64,000 bases of DNA, taken from NCBI RefSeq assembly GCF_014897675.1, contig NZ_JABUXU010000006.1:1-64000 (forward strand), given 5' to 3'. This stretch comes from Advenella sp. FME57. Its GTDB lineage: Bacteria > Pseudomonadota > Gammaproteobacteria > Burkholderiales > Burkholderiaceae_B. Position 1 is the first letter of the stretch; each line of letters starts with the position of its first letter. The translations under genes were made by a program, and so were the position numbers. The notes beneath the pieces are model-generated. The model searched no databases, was not told the DNA's origin, and saw only the letters and a list, made by a program, of their open reading frames with translations. This document shows positions 8,884 to 20,527 of this stretch, one piece after another.

Positions 8884-9126
8884 ATGAACCTTTCTATGAA
8901 AAACGCCCTCGCAATGAGCGATACCCCTGAACTTGCTTTCAGCGATTCTATGGAACGTGAATTGATCCACAATGCAATCAACGAAGAACGCGCACTGAGC
9001 CTGACCGCTCTGGTCAAAGCCATCGCTGTCTCTGTCGCCGCAGCCTGCGTCATGATGTATGACATGATCAAGGAAACAGAAAAAGCGATTGACGACACCG
9101 AGTCCGAAGGCGGTTTCAGCTGGTAA
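8884..9126 (+). CDS. Small single-pass membrane protein, unknown function
   Basis: An 80-residue protein that I do not recognise. The N-terminal third is polar and acidic (SDTPELAFSDSMEREL). A hydrophobic stretch of about 20 residues (about 43-62, LVKAIAVSVAAACVMMYDM) could span the membrane. The tail is acidic and ends GGFSW. AAGAG lies 10 bases before the ATG. Support for it being real: a consensus promoter directly upstream, a sensible leader, and codon use like the neighbours. It is divergent from the degenerate-receiver regulator, which may control it. No signal-peptidase site is apparent. Confidence 0.65.
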   Translation: MNLSMKNALAMSDTPELAFSDSMERELIHNAINEERALSLTALVKAIAVSVAAACVMMYDMIKETEKAIDDTESEGGFSW

Positions 9127-9853
9127 TTGCTGAACGTTCCTGCGGCAACAACGCGGGTACACGAAATCGAAGTGCAGTAATGAATGCGGCGGACGTGATC
9201 GTACGCCAAACGGGTGATTGACTGACGGCGCATCTGCCTGCAATTGAACCCACAGTGGCCAGCGAGCTACTGCGATGCAGGCGGATGACATGCCGGTTCG
9301 GCAACCTGACCGTATAGATGAGAATAAGGGGCACAAGCGCCACCCTATTGCATAGATTTACCCATCTGAATATATTTTCCGTGGCATACTGCCTGCAACA
9401 AGGCAAGCGACATGGCATCGCAGTCGCTACAGCGCTCCCCAGACTTTTACCGTCACTGTTCGCATAAAAAGACGGACATCGCATGGCCGTTTTGTGTCCA
9501 ATGTCACCTTTGTTGGCGGCAACGCTGACCACTCATAACAATAAATAAAAATATTGATGCGTGCACTTTCCTTTCGAAAGGGTATGCCAGTCGGGCGCAA
9601 CACAACAACTTGCTCAATCCGATCCGCCTGCGTATATCGCGGTTGTGTCAGACGCAATTCGCTTTGGCATTCCGGGCGATTATTCTCCTTTCCCGGCAGC
9701 GACCTGGCGTTGGCAAGGCCCCGATGAGCATAATGAACGCAGTAATGCGCACAATATAATGAAAAACGGCAACAGGTGCCTGTGCCCCTGCTGCCGTTTC
9801 TGTTATGCGCTGGCACGAAAAGCCTTGGCCTTCGCGCGCCACCTGCTGCTCAG
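9127..9853. other. Long stretch without a supported gene
   Basis: About 730 bases between the small membrane protein and the Bug gene. The frames crossing it have unnatural composition or no ribosome site. A stretch near 9630-9740 translates on the plus strand into something protein-like (AYIAVVSDAIRFGIPGDYS), but I cannot match it to a family. A short AT-rich patch lies at 9535-9560. The right end holds the terminator of the Bug gene. Confidence 0.5.
9762..9799 (-). terminator. Terminator of the Bug solute-binding protein gene
   Basis: On the minus strand the arm 9787-9799 pairs with 9764-9776 with one mismatch over about 13 bases, and a T run follows the stem. It lies about 55 bases after the stop of the gene at 9854-10849. 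Confidence 0.75.
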
Positions 9854-10849
9854 TTATTCAATTGAAATATTGCCCTTGCGAATAACTTCACTCCAGGTCT
9901 TGGTTTCATCAGAGACGAATTTTGCAAACTCTTCCGGCGTATTCTTTTCTGCCGTCGCGCCCAGACCTTCCAGCTGCTTGAGCACTTCGGGCTTGGCCAG
10001 AATTTTTTCTACGGTTGCGTTGATTTTATCAATGATAGGCTTGGGTGTACCTTTGGGCGCCACCAGGCCGAACCATGAAGACACGTTAAACTGCGGATAG
10101 CCCGATTCCTTCAGCGTAGGCACGTCGGGAAATGCATCCGAGCGCTTGTCCGTTGTCACAGCAAAGGCCTTGATCTTGCCTGCCTTGATTTGCGGTACGG
10201 CAGCAGGCATATTCTCGAACACCACATCGGTCTGGCCACCGACCAGAGCCGTCATGGACGGGCCACTGCCGCTAAACGGAATGTGCAGCATGTCGATACC
10301 GGCCTGCTGCTTGAAAAGCTCGCCCGCCAGGTGAATGGAGGTGCCGGCGCCAGAAGAACCATAGTTGATCTTGCCAGGATTGGCCTTGGCGTAGTCAACG
10401 AACTCTTTCAGGTTGTTATATGGCGTATTGTTGCTGGCAACCAGGATATTCGGCACTTTGGCAACCAGAACGATGGGTTCGATATCCTTTTCAATATTGA
10501 ACCGGACGTTTTTGTACAGCGTCTGGTTAATCGTGGTAGTAACGGCCATCATCATGAGGCTATAGCCGTCTGCCTTCCTGCGCAGCAATTGGTCCGTCGC
10601 AATATTGCTGCCGGCGCCCAGTTTGTTCTCGACCACAAAGCTCTCGCCAAGTTCGTCGCCCAGGCCCTTGGCCACAATGCGGGCCAGCACGTCTGTCGTA
10701 CCCCCAGCCGCGAAGCCGACCAGTACCGTCACCGGTTTTGATGGATATGCTTCTTCCTGCGCAAACGCGGTATTTGCTGCAGCCAGCAGTCCCAAGCCGG
10801 CTGCGATCGAAAAAGCGCGCGGGAAAAAACCTTTCGGAGTCAAATTCAT
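9854..10849 (-). CDS. Bug-family (TctC) periplasmic solute-binding protein
   Basis: A 331-residue extracytoplasmic binding protein of the tripartite tricarboxylate transporter family. A Sec signal peptide (residues 1-30, cleavage after AFA) is followed by YPSKPVTVLVGFAAGGTTDVLAR, the hallmark of the family. The segment GAGSNIATDQLLR and the ligand-loop phrase INYGSSGAGTSIHLAGELF are also present. No TctA/TctB membrane genes are nearby, which is usual for the many orphan Bug proteins of Alcaligenaceae. It is divergent from the thiamine-diphosphate enzyme at 10972, and the two may respond to one substrate. The ligand is unknown. Confidence 0.93.
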   Translation of the reverse strand: MNLTPKGFFPRAFSIAAGLGLLAAANTAFAQEEAYPSKPVTVLVGFAAGGTTDVLARIVAKGLGDELGESFVVENKLGAGSNIATDQLLRRKADGYSLMMMAVTTTINQTLYKNVRFNIEKDIEPIVLVAKVPNILVASNNTPYNNLKEFVDYAKANPGKINYGSSGAGTSIHLAGELFKQQAGIDMLHIPFSGSGPSMTALVGGQTDVVFENMPAAVPQIKAGKIKAFAVTTDKRSDAFPDVPTLKESGYPQFNVSSWFGLVAPKGTPKPIIDKINATVEKILAKPEVLKQLEGLGATAEKNTPEEFAKFVSDETKTWSEVIRKGNISIE

Positions 10850-10892
10850 ATTCTATATCGCCTATACTTTACAATGATAATGTTGTCTGTGA

Positions 10893-10909
10893 TTGTGCGT
10901 GCAACACAA
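10893..10909. promoter_or_regulatory. Dyad TTGTG-N7-CACAA in the divergent spacer
   Basis: A 17-base interrupted palindrome sits in the middle of the 122-base spacer between the Bug gene and the thiamine-diphosphate enzyme. Its form suits a LysR- or GntR-type operator, but no such regulator is encoded beside it. Confidence 0.35.
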
Positions 10910-10971
10910 GTGACACGCTGATTTGGAATCATGGACAGCATTCCTTTCACAACTGAAATTATAGAACACTC

Positions 10972-12660
10972 ATGCAAAACAATAGCCAGAGTCGTCCCGG
11001 TGGAGAAATTATCGTCGATCAACTCGTCCGTCAGGGCGTTGATCATGTCTTTTGTGTTCCAGGTGAGAGTTACCTGGCCGTTTTGGATGCTTTGCACGAC
11101 GCCAGCATCAATGTCACGGTGTGCCGCCAGGAAGGGGGTGCGGCCATGATGGCAGAAGCCCACGGCAAGCTCACGGGCCGGCCCGGCATCTGCATGGTGA
11201 CCCGCGGTCCGGGCATCTCCAACGCCCTGGCGGGCATTCACATCGCCAAGCAGGATTCCACGCCTCTTATCGTCTTTGTTGGACAAATTGAAACCGGCAT
11301 GCGCGAGCGTGAAGCCTTTCAGGAAGTGGACTACCGCGCCGTTTTTGGTACGCAGACAAAATGGACCACGGAAATCGATGATGCTGCGCGCATTCCCGAA
11401 CTCATCGCGCGCGCCTTTCACGTGGCCATGTCCGGTCGCCCGGGACCCGTTGTCGTCGCCCTGCCGGAAGACATGCTGGTGCAGTTGGCCACCGTAGCGG
11501 ACGCGCCACGCGTAGAACCGGTAGAGTCAGCTCCGGCTCCTGAACACATGGCGCAAATGGCCACCCTGCTGGCGGGTGCGAAAAAACCACTGGCCATCCT
11601 TGGCGGCTCACGCTGGACACAAGAGGCCGTCAATAATTTTGTCCGTTTTGCCGAAAGGCAGCAACTTCCTGTAGCGGTCCAGTTCCGCCGCCAGCATCTG
11701 TTCCCGTCGTCGCATCCCAATTTCGTTGGTGATATAGGTCTGGGCATCAATCCGAAACTACTCAAGATGGCGCAGGAAGCCGACGTGATTCTGCTGGTGG
11801 GCGGACGCATGTCGGAAATCGCTTCGCAAAGTTACACACTGCTGGACATCCCGGTACCAAAACAGACGCTGATTCATGTTCACCCGGACAGCCAGGAACT
11901 GAACCGCGTCTATCAGGCAACACTGGCCATCAACGCCACGCCAGTTCAGTTTGTCAATGCCGCCACCGGGCTCTCTGTCAGCGACCAGGGCACGCGCAAG
12001 GACTATGTTGATGCCGCCCATGCAGCCTATCTGGAATGGAGCGATCCACAGTCTGTGAGCACGCCCGGCGACCTGCAAATGGGTAAAGTCATGGCGTATC
12101 TTGAAAACAATCTGGAACCGGACGCCATTCTAACCAATGGCGCCGGCAACTATGCCACCTGGCTGCATCGCTTTCACCGCTTCAATCATTTCAATACCCA
12201 ATTGGCCCCTACTTCCGGGTCAATGGGCTACGGGGCGCCCGCTGCCGTAGGCGCCAAGCGTGTCATGCCACAGCGGCAGGTTGTCTGCTTTGCCGGCGAT
12301 GGTTGCTTTCTGATGCACGGTCAGGAGTTTGCCACTGCCGTACAGTACGGATTGAATATTATTGTGCTTGTGTTCGACAACAGCATGTACGGTACGATAC
12401 GCATGCACCAGGAAAAACACTACCCTGGCCGCGTCAGCGCCACCGACCTGCAGAATCCGGATTTTGCCGCTTATGCGGTGGCGTTTGGCGGCCATGGAGA
12501 GCGGGTGGAAAAGAGCGAAGATTTCGGGCCTGCGTTTGAGCGGGCAGTGGCCAGCGGCAAACCAGCGATTTTGCACTGCCTGATCGATCCGCAAGCCATT
12601 ACCCCTACCGCCACGCTGGATCAACTGCGCGCTGCTGCAGAAAAATCACAAACGAAGTAA
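10972..12660 (+). CDS. Thiamine-diphosphate enzyme, acetolactate synthase-like
   Basis: A 562-residue enzyme of the acetohydroxyacid synthase/oxalyl-CoA decarboxylase group. The N-terminal PYR domain carries the catalytic glutamate (CRQEGGAAMMAEA, about E54) and the motif VTRGPGISNALAGIH. The central Rossmann-like domain spans about 190-330. The C-terminal PP domain holds the ThDP motif GDGCFLMHGQEF beginning near residue 441 and ending LVFDNSMYG. There is no regulatory small subunit gene next to it, so it is unlikely to be the main biosynthetic IlvB. A catabolic carboligase or decarboxylase is more likely. The substrate is unresolved. It is divergent from a Bug binding protein and ends before a two-way terminator. 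Confidence 0.88.
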   Translation: MQNNSQSRPGGEIIVDQLVRQGVDHVFCVPGESYLAVLDALHDASINVTVCRQEGGAAMMAEAHGKLTGRPGICMVTRGPGISNALAGIHIAKQDSTPLIVFVGQIETGMREREAFQEVDYRAVFGTQTKWTTEIDDAARIPELIARAFHVAMSGRPGPVVVALPEDMLVQLATVADAPRVEPVESAPAPEHMAQMATLLAGAKKPLAILGGSRWTQEAVNNFVRFAERQQLPVAVQFRRQHLFPSSHPNFVGDIGLGINPKLLKMAQEADVILLVGGRMSEIASQSYTLLDIPVPKQTLIHVHPDSQELNRVYQATLAINATPVQFVNAATGLSVSDQGTRKDYVDAAHAAYLEWSDPQSVSTPGDLQMGKVMAYLENNLEPDAILTNGAGNYATWLHRFHRFNHFNTQLAPTSGSMGYGAPAAVGAKRVMPQRQVVCFAGDGCFLMHGQEFATAVQYGLNIIVLVFDNSMYGTIRMHQEKHYPGRVSATDLQNPDFAAYAVAFGGHGERVEKSEDFGPAFERAVASGKPAILHCLIDPQAITPTATLDQLRAAAEKSQTK

Positions 12661-12813
12661 TCCCGTGAAGACACTGGCGGTTTGAAGCGCACCACAAACC
12701 GTCACTACCCGGGCCTGATCCAGGCATTTATAAGCGTAAGCCACCCGCACTGGTGCGCCTTCAAGCTATTTGCGACAAGCCTGGATCACGAGGACAATCA
12801 GCCTGGGGACACA

Positions 12814-12850
12814 AAAAGCAAAAGACGCCACCAGGGCGTCTTTTGCTTTT
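12814..12850. terminator. Bidirectional terminator between the ThDP enzyme and atpC
   Basis: A perfect 16-base stem (12814-12829 with 12835-12850) and a 5-base loop. It begins with an A run and ends with a T run. It separates two converging transcription units and can serve both. Confidence 0.92.
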
Positions 12851-12879
12851 ACTGACAGTACCGCAGCAACAATGAAAAA

Positions 12880-13308
12880 TCAGTGACGATTTTTCATGTT
12901 GGCCAATCGGCGGGCAGCAGCAACCTGCGCTGCCAGCATAGCCAGTTCGGCTTCGACAGCGGCAATATCCTGCTTGTCGTGTGCATTCTCGAGTGCTTCC
13001 AGCGCCTGCTGGCGAGCCTTCTCGGCCTTGGCTTCGTCCAGGTCTGCCGCACGGATTGCCGTATCGGACAGGACTGTAACGCCAAATGGCTGCACTTCAA
13101 GAATACCACCGGCTACAAACACCAGCTCTTCTGTTCCATCTTCACGTACGATTTTCAACGTACCAGGACGGACCTTGGAGATCAGCGGCGTGTGGCCGGG
13201 CAGAACGCCCAGCTCACCGCTTTCACCCGGCAAAGATACAAACTTGGCTTCGCCCGAGAAGATGGATGCTTCAGCACTGACAACATCTACTTTGAGTAAA
13301 GTAGCCAT
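12880..13308 (-). CDS. atpC: ATP synthase F1 epsilon subunit
   Basis: A 142-residue epsilon subunit, part of the central stalk, which links c-ring rotation to the catalytic head and inhibits ATP hydrolysis. The N-terminal beta-sandwich (about 1-85) includes [26 protein letters not shown], and the C-terminal helical hairpin (about 90-138) is rich in Ala, Glu and Lys. Length and start ([14 protein letters not shown]) match the family. It is the last gene of the operon, 9 bases after atpD, and is followed by the two-way terminator. Confidence 0.97.
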   Translation of the reverse strand: MATLLKVDVVSAEASIFSGEAKFVSLPGESGELGVLPGHTPLISKVRPGTLKIVREDGTEELVFVAGGILEVQPFGVTVLSDTAIRAADLDEAKAEKARQQALEALENAHDKQDIAAVEAELAMLAAQVAAARRLANMKNRH

Positions 13309-13317
13309 AGTTATTCC

Positions 13318-14727
<1,410 letters not shown>

Positions 14728-14773
14728 TTACTTAATAACGATTGAAAGATGCCGGTTCGTGTTGACCCGAAGG

Positions 14774-15685
14774 TTACACGGCCGCGGCGCCCCCCACGAT
14801 TTCTGAAATTTCTTTGGTGATAGATGCCTGACGGGTTTTGTTGTAAACCAGTTGCAGCTCTCCGATCACTTTCTTTGCATTGTCCGATGCAGCCTTCATC
14901 GCCACCATCCGTGCCGACTGCTCTGACGCCATATTTTCCGCAACTGCCTGATACACCAGACCCTCAACGTAACGGGCCAGCAAATCGTCGATGACCGATT
15001 TGGCATCGGGCTCGAAGATGTAGTCCCACTGGTAGCTCGATTCGATCGCTGCCTCTTCGTCTTCGGCTTTTGCAGCACCGGCGACAAATGGATCCTTCAA
15101 GCCATCCGGCAACGGCAGCAGACGCATGATCGTTGGCTCCTGCCTCATGGTGTTCACGAAATGCGTGGACGCCACATAGAGGGCATCGATCTTGCCGTCC
15201 AGATAATCGTCAAGCTGTACCTTGAGAGCGCCAATCAGACGTTCAAGATGTGGCTGATCACCAAGCTGCACTTCGTTGGATACCAGATTGCTACCGATAC
15301 GTGTCAGCAGGCTCAAACCTTTATTACCCAGGGCAGTCGTCTGGACCTTGATACCCTTGGCTTCAAATTCCTTGAGACGCGCCAGCACCAGCCGGGAGAT
15401 ATTTGTATTCAGGCCGCCGCACAGACCCTTGTCTGTGGTGACCAGCACTACACCCACCGCCTTGATATCTGTACGTTCTTCCATGTACGGATGACGGTAG
15501 TCAGGATGCGTTTGCATCATGTGTGCAGCGATTTCGCGTACTTTCTTGGCATAGGGACGGCCGGCACGCATTCTTTCCTGCGCCTTGCGCATTTTGGATG
15601 CTGCCACCATTTCCATGGCCTTGGTGATCTTGCGCGTGTTTTGCACGCTCTTGATCTTCGTACGAATTTCCTTGATTCCAGGCAT
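14774..15685 (-). CDS. atpG: ATP synthase F1 gamma subunit
   Basis: A 303-residue central rotor shaft subunit. The N-terminal coiled-coil helix begins [20 protein letters not shown] and the C-terminal helix ends [15 protein letters not shown]. Both are the conserved parts that sit inside the alpha3-beta3 ring. [11 protein letters not shown] near residue 84 is the usual core motif. It is slightly longer than the E. coli protein (287), with the extra residues in the middle (an acidic segment around [11 protein letters not shown]). Confidence 0.97.
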   Translation of the reverse strand: MPGIKEIRTKIKSVQNTRKITKAMEMVAASKMRKAQERMRAGRPYAKKVREIAAHMMQTHPDYRHPYMEERTDIKAVGVVLVTTDKGLCGGLNTNISRLVLARLKEFEAKGIKVQTTALGNKGLSLLTRIGSNLVSNEVQLGDQPHLERLIGALKVQLDDYLDGKIDALYVASTHFVNTMRQEPTIMRLLPLPDGLKDPFVAGAAKAEDEEAAIESSYQWDYIFEPDAKSVIDDLLARYVEGLVYQAVAENMASEQSARMVAMKAASDNAKKVIGELQLVYNKTRQASITKEISEIVGGAAAV

Positions 15686-15752
15686 TTCGCTTTCCTGTTA
15701 AACCAATTTCAGGAAGGTGCACGGCAACAGGCCCTGCACCTCACGGACTTAC

Positions 15753-17294
15753 TTAATATGAGCCACCAGATTTGAAGCTGGCAACAATATCTTTCAGTGC
15801 AGCTTCGTCTTCTTTGGACAGTTCTTTCGTATCTTCGATACGGCCGATCAGATCAGCGTGCTTGTTCTTAAGCTCATCTTTCAGGCCTTTCTCGAAGGAC
15901 AGAACCTTCTCGACTTCAACGTCGTCCAGGTAGCCATTGTTCACGGCGTACAGTGAGACGGCCAGTTCCCAAACCTGCAAAGGTTGGTATTGAGGCTGCT
16001 TGAGCAGTTCTACCACGCGTTTACCACGCTCGAGCTGACGCCGTGTTGCGTCGTCAAGATCGGAGGCAAACTGGGCAAAGGCTGCCAATTCACGATACTG
16101 GGCCAAGTCGGTACGAATACCACCGGACAGTTTTTTGATGACTTTGGTCTGCGCTGCACCACCAACCCGCGATACGGAGATACCCGCGTTGATCGCTGGG
16201 CGCACACCGGCGTTGAACAGATCGGTCTCAAGGAAGATCTGGCCGTCGGTAATGGAAATCACGTTGGTAGGAACGAACGCAGAAACGTCGCCTGCCTGGG
16301 TTTCAATGATCGGCAGCGCGGTCAGAGAACCGGTTTTGCCTTTCACTTCACCATTGGTGAATTTTTCTACGTAATTTGTGTTAACGCGAGCTGCACGCTC
16401 AAGCAGACGGGAGTGCAGATAGAACACGTCACCAGGATAAGCTTCACGGCCTGGCGGGCGACGCAGCAACAGGGAAACCTGACGGTATGCCCAGGCTTGT
16501 TTGGTCAGATCATCATAAACGATCAGGGCATCTTCACCACGGTCGCGGAAATATTCACCCATGGTGCAACCGGCATACGCTGACAGATACTGCATGGCAG
16601 CAGAGTCAGATGCAGTGGCTGCAACAACAATCGTGTATTCCATTGCGCCGAGCTCTTCGAGCTTACGGACCACGTTGTTCACGGTAGAGGCTTTCTGACC
16701 GATAGCAACGTAAACGCAGGTCACGTTCTTGCCTTTCTGGCTGATGATCGCGTCGATGGCAACAGCGGTTTTACCTGTCTGGCGGTCACCAATAATCAGT
16801 TCGCGCTGACCACGGCCGATAGGCACCATGGAGTCGATTGATTTAATACCGGTTTGCAACGGCTGAGAAACAGACTGGCGCTCAATAACGCCGGGTGCCA
16901 CTTTCTCGATAATGTCGGTTGCTTTCGCGTTGACCGGACCTTTACCGTCGATGGGCTGACCCAGTGCGTTGACCACGCGGCCGCGCAATTCGGGGCCAAC
17001 GGGTACTTCGAGAATACGACCGGTTGTTTTGACTTGATCACCTTCGGATACGCCGGTGTAATCACCCAGAATAACGGCACCCACGGAGTCACGCTCGAGG
17101 TTCAGAGCAAGACCGTAGACGTTATTGGGAAACTCCAGCATTTCGCCTTGCATCACATCGGAAAGACCGTGGACGCGTGTGATACCGTCGGTTACGGAAA
17201 CAACCGTACCTTGCGTACGAACATCGGCAGAAGCGCCCAGGCCTTCAATACGGCTTTTGAGCAGTTCGCTGATTTCTGACGGATTGAGTTGCAT
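15753..17294 (-). CDS. atpA: ATP synthase F1 alpha subunit
   Basis: A 513-residue nucleotide-binding but non-catalytic subunit. Walker A is [15 protein letters not shown] near residue 170, and the signature [17 protein letters not shown] lies near residue 365. The start [18 protein letters not shown] and the length match the E. coli protein exactly. It is 34 bases after atpH and 67 bases before atpG. Confidence 0.98.
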   Translation of the reverse strand: MQLNPSEISELLKSRIEGLGASADVRTQGTVVSVTDGITRVHGLSDVMQGEMLEFPNNVYGLALNLERDSVGAVILGDYTGVSEGDQVKTTGRILEVPVGPELRGRVVNALGQPIDGKGPVNAKATDIIEKVAPGVIERQSVSQPLQTGIKSIDSMVPIGRGQRELIIGDRQTGKTAVAIDAIISQKGKNVTCVYVAIGQKASTVNNVVRKLEELGAMEYTIVVAATASDSAAMQYLSAYAGCTMGEYFRDRGEDALIVYDDLTKQAWAYRQVSLLLRRPPGREAYPGDVFYLHSRLLERAARVNTNYVEKFTNGEVKGKTGSLTALPIIETQAGDVSAFVPTNVISITDGQIFLETDLFNAGVRPAINAGISVSRVGGAAQTKVIKKLSGGIRTDLAQYRELAAFAQFASDLDDATRRQLERGKRVVELLKQPQYQPLQVWELAVSLYAVNNGYLDDVEVEKVLSFEKGLKDELKNKHADLIGRIEDTKELSKEDEAALKDIVASFKSGGSY

Positions 17295-17328
17295 GTTCAG
17301 ACTCCTGAAATCCTGTTATGTATGGCGC

Positions 17329-17871
17329 TTAGTGAGCCGCCAGTGTGTCGCGCAGGCGGCTCAACTGAGCCTGCACGGAAGTATCTAATACCTGATCACC
17401 TACTGTTACGCGAACGCCACCGATAAGCGATGGATCAACGGTAACAACCGGCTTCAGTTTAACGCCGAATTTTTTCTCCAGCCCGGCAATCAGTTCCTGC
17501 ACCTGGGCTTCGGACATCTCGAAAGCACTGGTGATATCTGCCTGCGCAGTCCCATCATTGCGGTTTCTGAGCGCCTCGAACTGCTCGGCGATTTGTGGCA
17601 GGAGCAAAAGACGATCGTTTTCAATGAGCAGGTCGACGAAATTGCGCATTGGCTGCGACAAGGACGTTTTGAGCAGGCCCAGAAAAACATCTTCTTTTGT
17701 TTTTCGTTCCAGTTGCGGATCTGACATCGCTTCACGCACATCTTTCAGACTTGAAAGCTGCGCGAGCTCATTGACGGCATCCGACCATGCAGCAAGACCT
17801 GCCGGATCATTTTTCGCAGAGGCAAAAAGCGCCTCGGCGTACGGACGGGCAACGGTTGATAGTTCTGCCAT
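17329..17871 (-). CDS. atpH: ATP synthase F1 delta subunit
   Basis: A 180-residue subunit at the top of the peripheral stalk that joins the F1 head to the b subunits. It starts [15 protein letters not shown], the usual helical N-terminus, and ends with [20 protein letters not shown], the conserved C-terminal strand. The start ATG follows atpF by 12 bases. Confidence 0.97.
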   Translation of the reverse strand: MAELSTVARPYAEALFASAKNDPAGLAAWSDAVNELAQLSSLKDVREAMSDPQLERKTKEDVFLGLLKTSLSQPMRNFVDLLIENDRLLLLPQIAEQFEALRNRNDGTAQADITSAFEMSEAQVQELIAGLEKKFGVKLKPVVTVDPSLIGGVRVTVGDQVLDTSVQAQLSRLRDTLAAH

Positions 17872-17883
17872 GGTATTTCCGAA

Positions 17884-18354
17884 TTAAAGCTGTGCCTTGA
17901 GTTGGTTCAGCAACTCGGCATGCGTCTGAGGATTGACTTCGCGCTTGAGAATCTGCTCTGCGCCTTTGACGGCAAGGGCAGCTACTTCATCACGCAGGCT
18001 GTCCCGTACACGCTGCACTTCACGCTCGGCATCCTGTTGGGCCTGAGCGATGATGCGTGAACGTTCAGTTTCTGCTTCTCCGCGGGCAGCATCAACAATC
18101 GATGCGGCATGTTTTTCAGCGTCCTGCAAGCGAGCATGTGTTTGCTGCTTGGCATCGGCTTCGATCAGACTGATACGAGCCTGGGACTGAGCGAGATCCG
18201 CTTTGCCTTTGTCGGCTGCAGCCAGACCATCGGCAATCTTCTGACGACGTTCTTCAATGGCCTTGATCAGCGGAGGCCACACGAATTTCATCGTGAACCA
18301 CGCCAGCACAAAAAAAACGAGCGTCTGGAAAAAGAGCGTCGCGTTTAAATTCAC
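17884..18354 (-). CDS. atpF: ATP synthase Fo b subunit
   Basis: A 156-residue peripheral-stalk subunit. One N-terminal membrane helix (about residues 5-25, [23 protein letters not shown]) is followed by a long charged alpha-helical stalk rich in Ala, Glu, Lys, Arg and Gln. Length and start (MNLNATLFF) match the family exactly. A strong hairpin lies between this gene and atpE. Confidence 0.97.
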   Translation of the reverse strand: MNLNATLFFQTLVFFVLAWFTMKFVWPPLIKAIEERRQKIADGLAAADKGKADLAQSQARISLIEADAKQQTHARLQDAEKHAASIVDAARGEAETERSRIIAQAQQDAEREVQRVRDSLRDEVAALAVKGAEQILKREVNPQTHAELLNQLKAQL

Positions 18355-18426
18355 GGTCGTTTCCCTTCAATAATGGGCGGTTTCGCCTGGGCGAAATCCT
18401 GAAATTTACTTGAACTTTTGTCATTG

Positions 18427-18451
18427 GCGAACCCTGAATATCAGGGTTCGC
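18427..18451 (-). other. Perfect RNA hairpin between atpE and atpF
   Basis: An 11-base perfect stem (18427-18437 with 18441-18451) around a 3-base loop. No T run follows on the minus strand, so it is not a standard terminator. It sits about 49 bases after the atpE stop and 72 bases before atpF. A processing, stabilising or partial-termination role that raises c-subunit yield is plausible. Confidence 0.75.
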
Positions 18452-18499
18452 TATTCCATCTTGTTCACCACCATCCGAAGATGGCCTTACGTCTTGTTA

Positions 18500-18757
<258 letters not shown>

Positions 18758-18805
18758 TTATGAACCTAAAACAATTTAAAGATGGAAAATTACTGCTTAA
18801 AACTT

Positions 18806-18835
18806 GGTAGATCGGTTATTGATTTCCGATCTACC
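18806..18835 (-). other. Perfect RNA hairpin between atpB and atpE
   Basis: A 10-base perfect stem (18806-18815 with 18826-18835) with a 10-base AT loop, 35 bases after the atpB stop. No T run follows on the minus strand. With the hairpin after atpE it brackets that gene and may mark an mRNA processing site. Confidence 0.7.
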
Positions 18836-18870
18836 GACTACGGCATAACAGAACCTGCTATGACGAAACC

Positions 18871-19758
<888 letters not shown>

Positions 19759-19823
19759 TTAGTACGTACTCCAAATTCGCAGCCGGTTCAGGCTGCATTT
19801 TGATTTATCCCATTTATGTCTGA

Positions 19824-20408
19824 CTACCTGAGTTTATTCAACACAAGCAGCAGGACATACCCCTTCAATACAACAACAAGCCCGATCAGCAAGGCAGGCC
19901 AGACAAGGTAGGTTCCCGCGAACCTGACTACCAGGGCCAGCAATGCCAGCGTTCCGCCAATCTTCAGCGCTTGCGTCCAAAAGAACGTAAGCGCACCGGC
20001 GTTAGCCTGACTGTAAATCTTTACAAGCATATGAAGAGCAGCGAACGAGGATGGGATCAGATAAATCAACCCCCCGGCCAGCGCCGATAGCGCTGCATAG
20101 CCCCCCGCAACAAGCCAACTCACCAGTGCTGTTATGAGCAGCAACGCTGCTTGTGCCAGCACCAGATTAACCAGGCCCCTTGCCGCCCTTGCGTTCATCC
20201 TGGCTCGCTCTTGTGGAGTCAAGCTCAGTGAACGCGCTTCCTGTGGCGTTGTTTGTGCTTTTTCTGACATTACCGGCGCAGCCTTTCCTACTGCGGTGTG
20301 TTGGTTATTGGCAACGGGCGTATCTGTAGACACCCCGGACTGCAAAACCGACCTTCCCGGCAAATGCTTCGTACGATCAGGTCCGATGGCTCCCGTTGGA
20401 TGATTCAT
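19824..20408 (-). CDS. atpI: ATP synthase assembly protein I
   Basis: A hydrophobic protein with four predicted membrane helices (about residues 75-100, 105-130, 145-160, 165-190), the form of AtpI, which assists c-ring assembly or magnesium supply. The start is uncertain. From 20408 it is 194 residues with an unusually long polar N-terminus. A second ATG at 20270 (MSEKAQTT) would give 148 residues, closer to the family. The ATG at 20408 overlaps the stop of a six-codon leader reading frame as ATGA, which could provide coupled translation. It heads the atp operon. Confidence 0.85.
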   Translation of the reverse strand: MNHPTGAIGPDRTKHLPGRSVLQSGVSTDTPVANNQHTAVGKAAPVMSEKAQTTPQEARSLSLTPQERARMNARAARGLVNLVLAQAALLLITALVSWLVAGGYAALSALAGGLIYLIPSSFAALHMLVKIYSQANAGALTFFWTQALKIGGTLALLALVVRFAGTYLVWPALLIGLVVVLKGYVLLLVLNKLR

Positions 20409-20425
20409 GCCGATGGATGATTCAT
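20405..20425 (-). CDS. Possible six-codon leader peptide before atpI
   Basis: An ATG at 20425 opens the frame MNHPSA, and its TGA overlaps the atpI ATG at 20408. The first twelve bases (ATGAATCATCCA) are an exact direct repeat of the start of atpI itself, 17 bases away, so the leader looks like a small duplication of the start region. A G-rich stretch lies about 9 bases upstream. Translation is unproven. Confidence 0.35.
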   Translation of the reverse strand: MNHPSA

Positions 20426-20480
20426 AAGTAAAGCCCCCGCGCCGTTCATAACGGTTTTTAGCATTCAGTTAAGCCATAGA

Positions 20481-20510
20481 AGTATATCGTATATTTCAAG
20501 TCATAGGCAA
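20481..20510 (-). promoter_or_regulatory. Candidate promoter of the atp operon
   Basis: On the minus strand, TTGCCT (20510-20505) and TATACT (20486-20481) are 18 bases apart. Transcription would start near 20474, about 65 bases before the first possible atpI start. It is the best sigma-70-like pair in the spacer between the enoyl-CoA hydratase gene and atpI. Confidence 0.55.
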
Positions 20511-20527
20511 GACGCGGGGACGTTTTC

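Noticed and set aside
9561-10100. 179-codon plus-strand frame crossing the Bug terminator
   Set aside because: It runs through the terminator and antisense through the end of the Bug gene. Only a short inner part (about 9630-9740) looks protein-like, so it is at most a gene remnant.
20442-20458. Short plus-strand hairpin with T run before atpI
   Set aside because: The stem is only 5 bases and points the wrong way for both neighbouring minus-strand genes.
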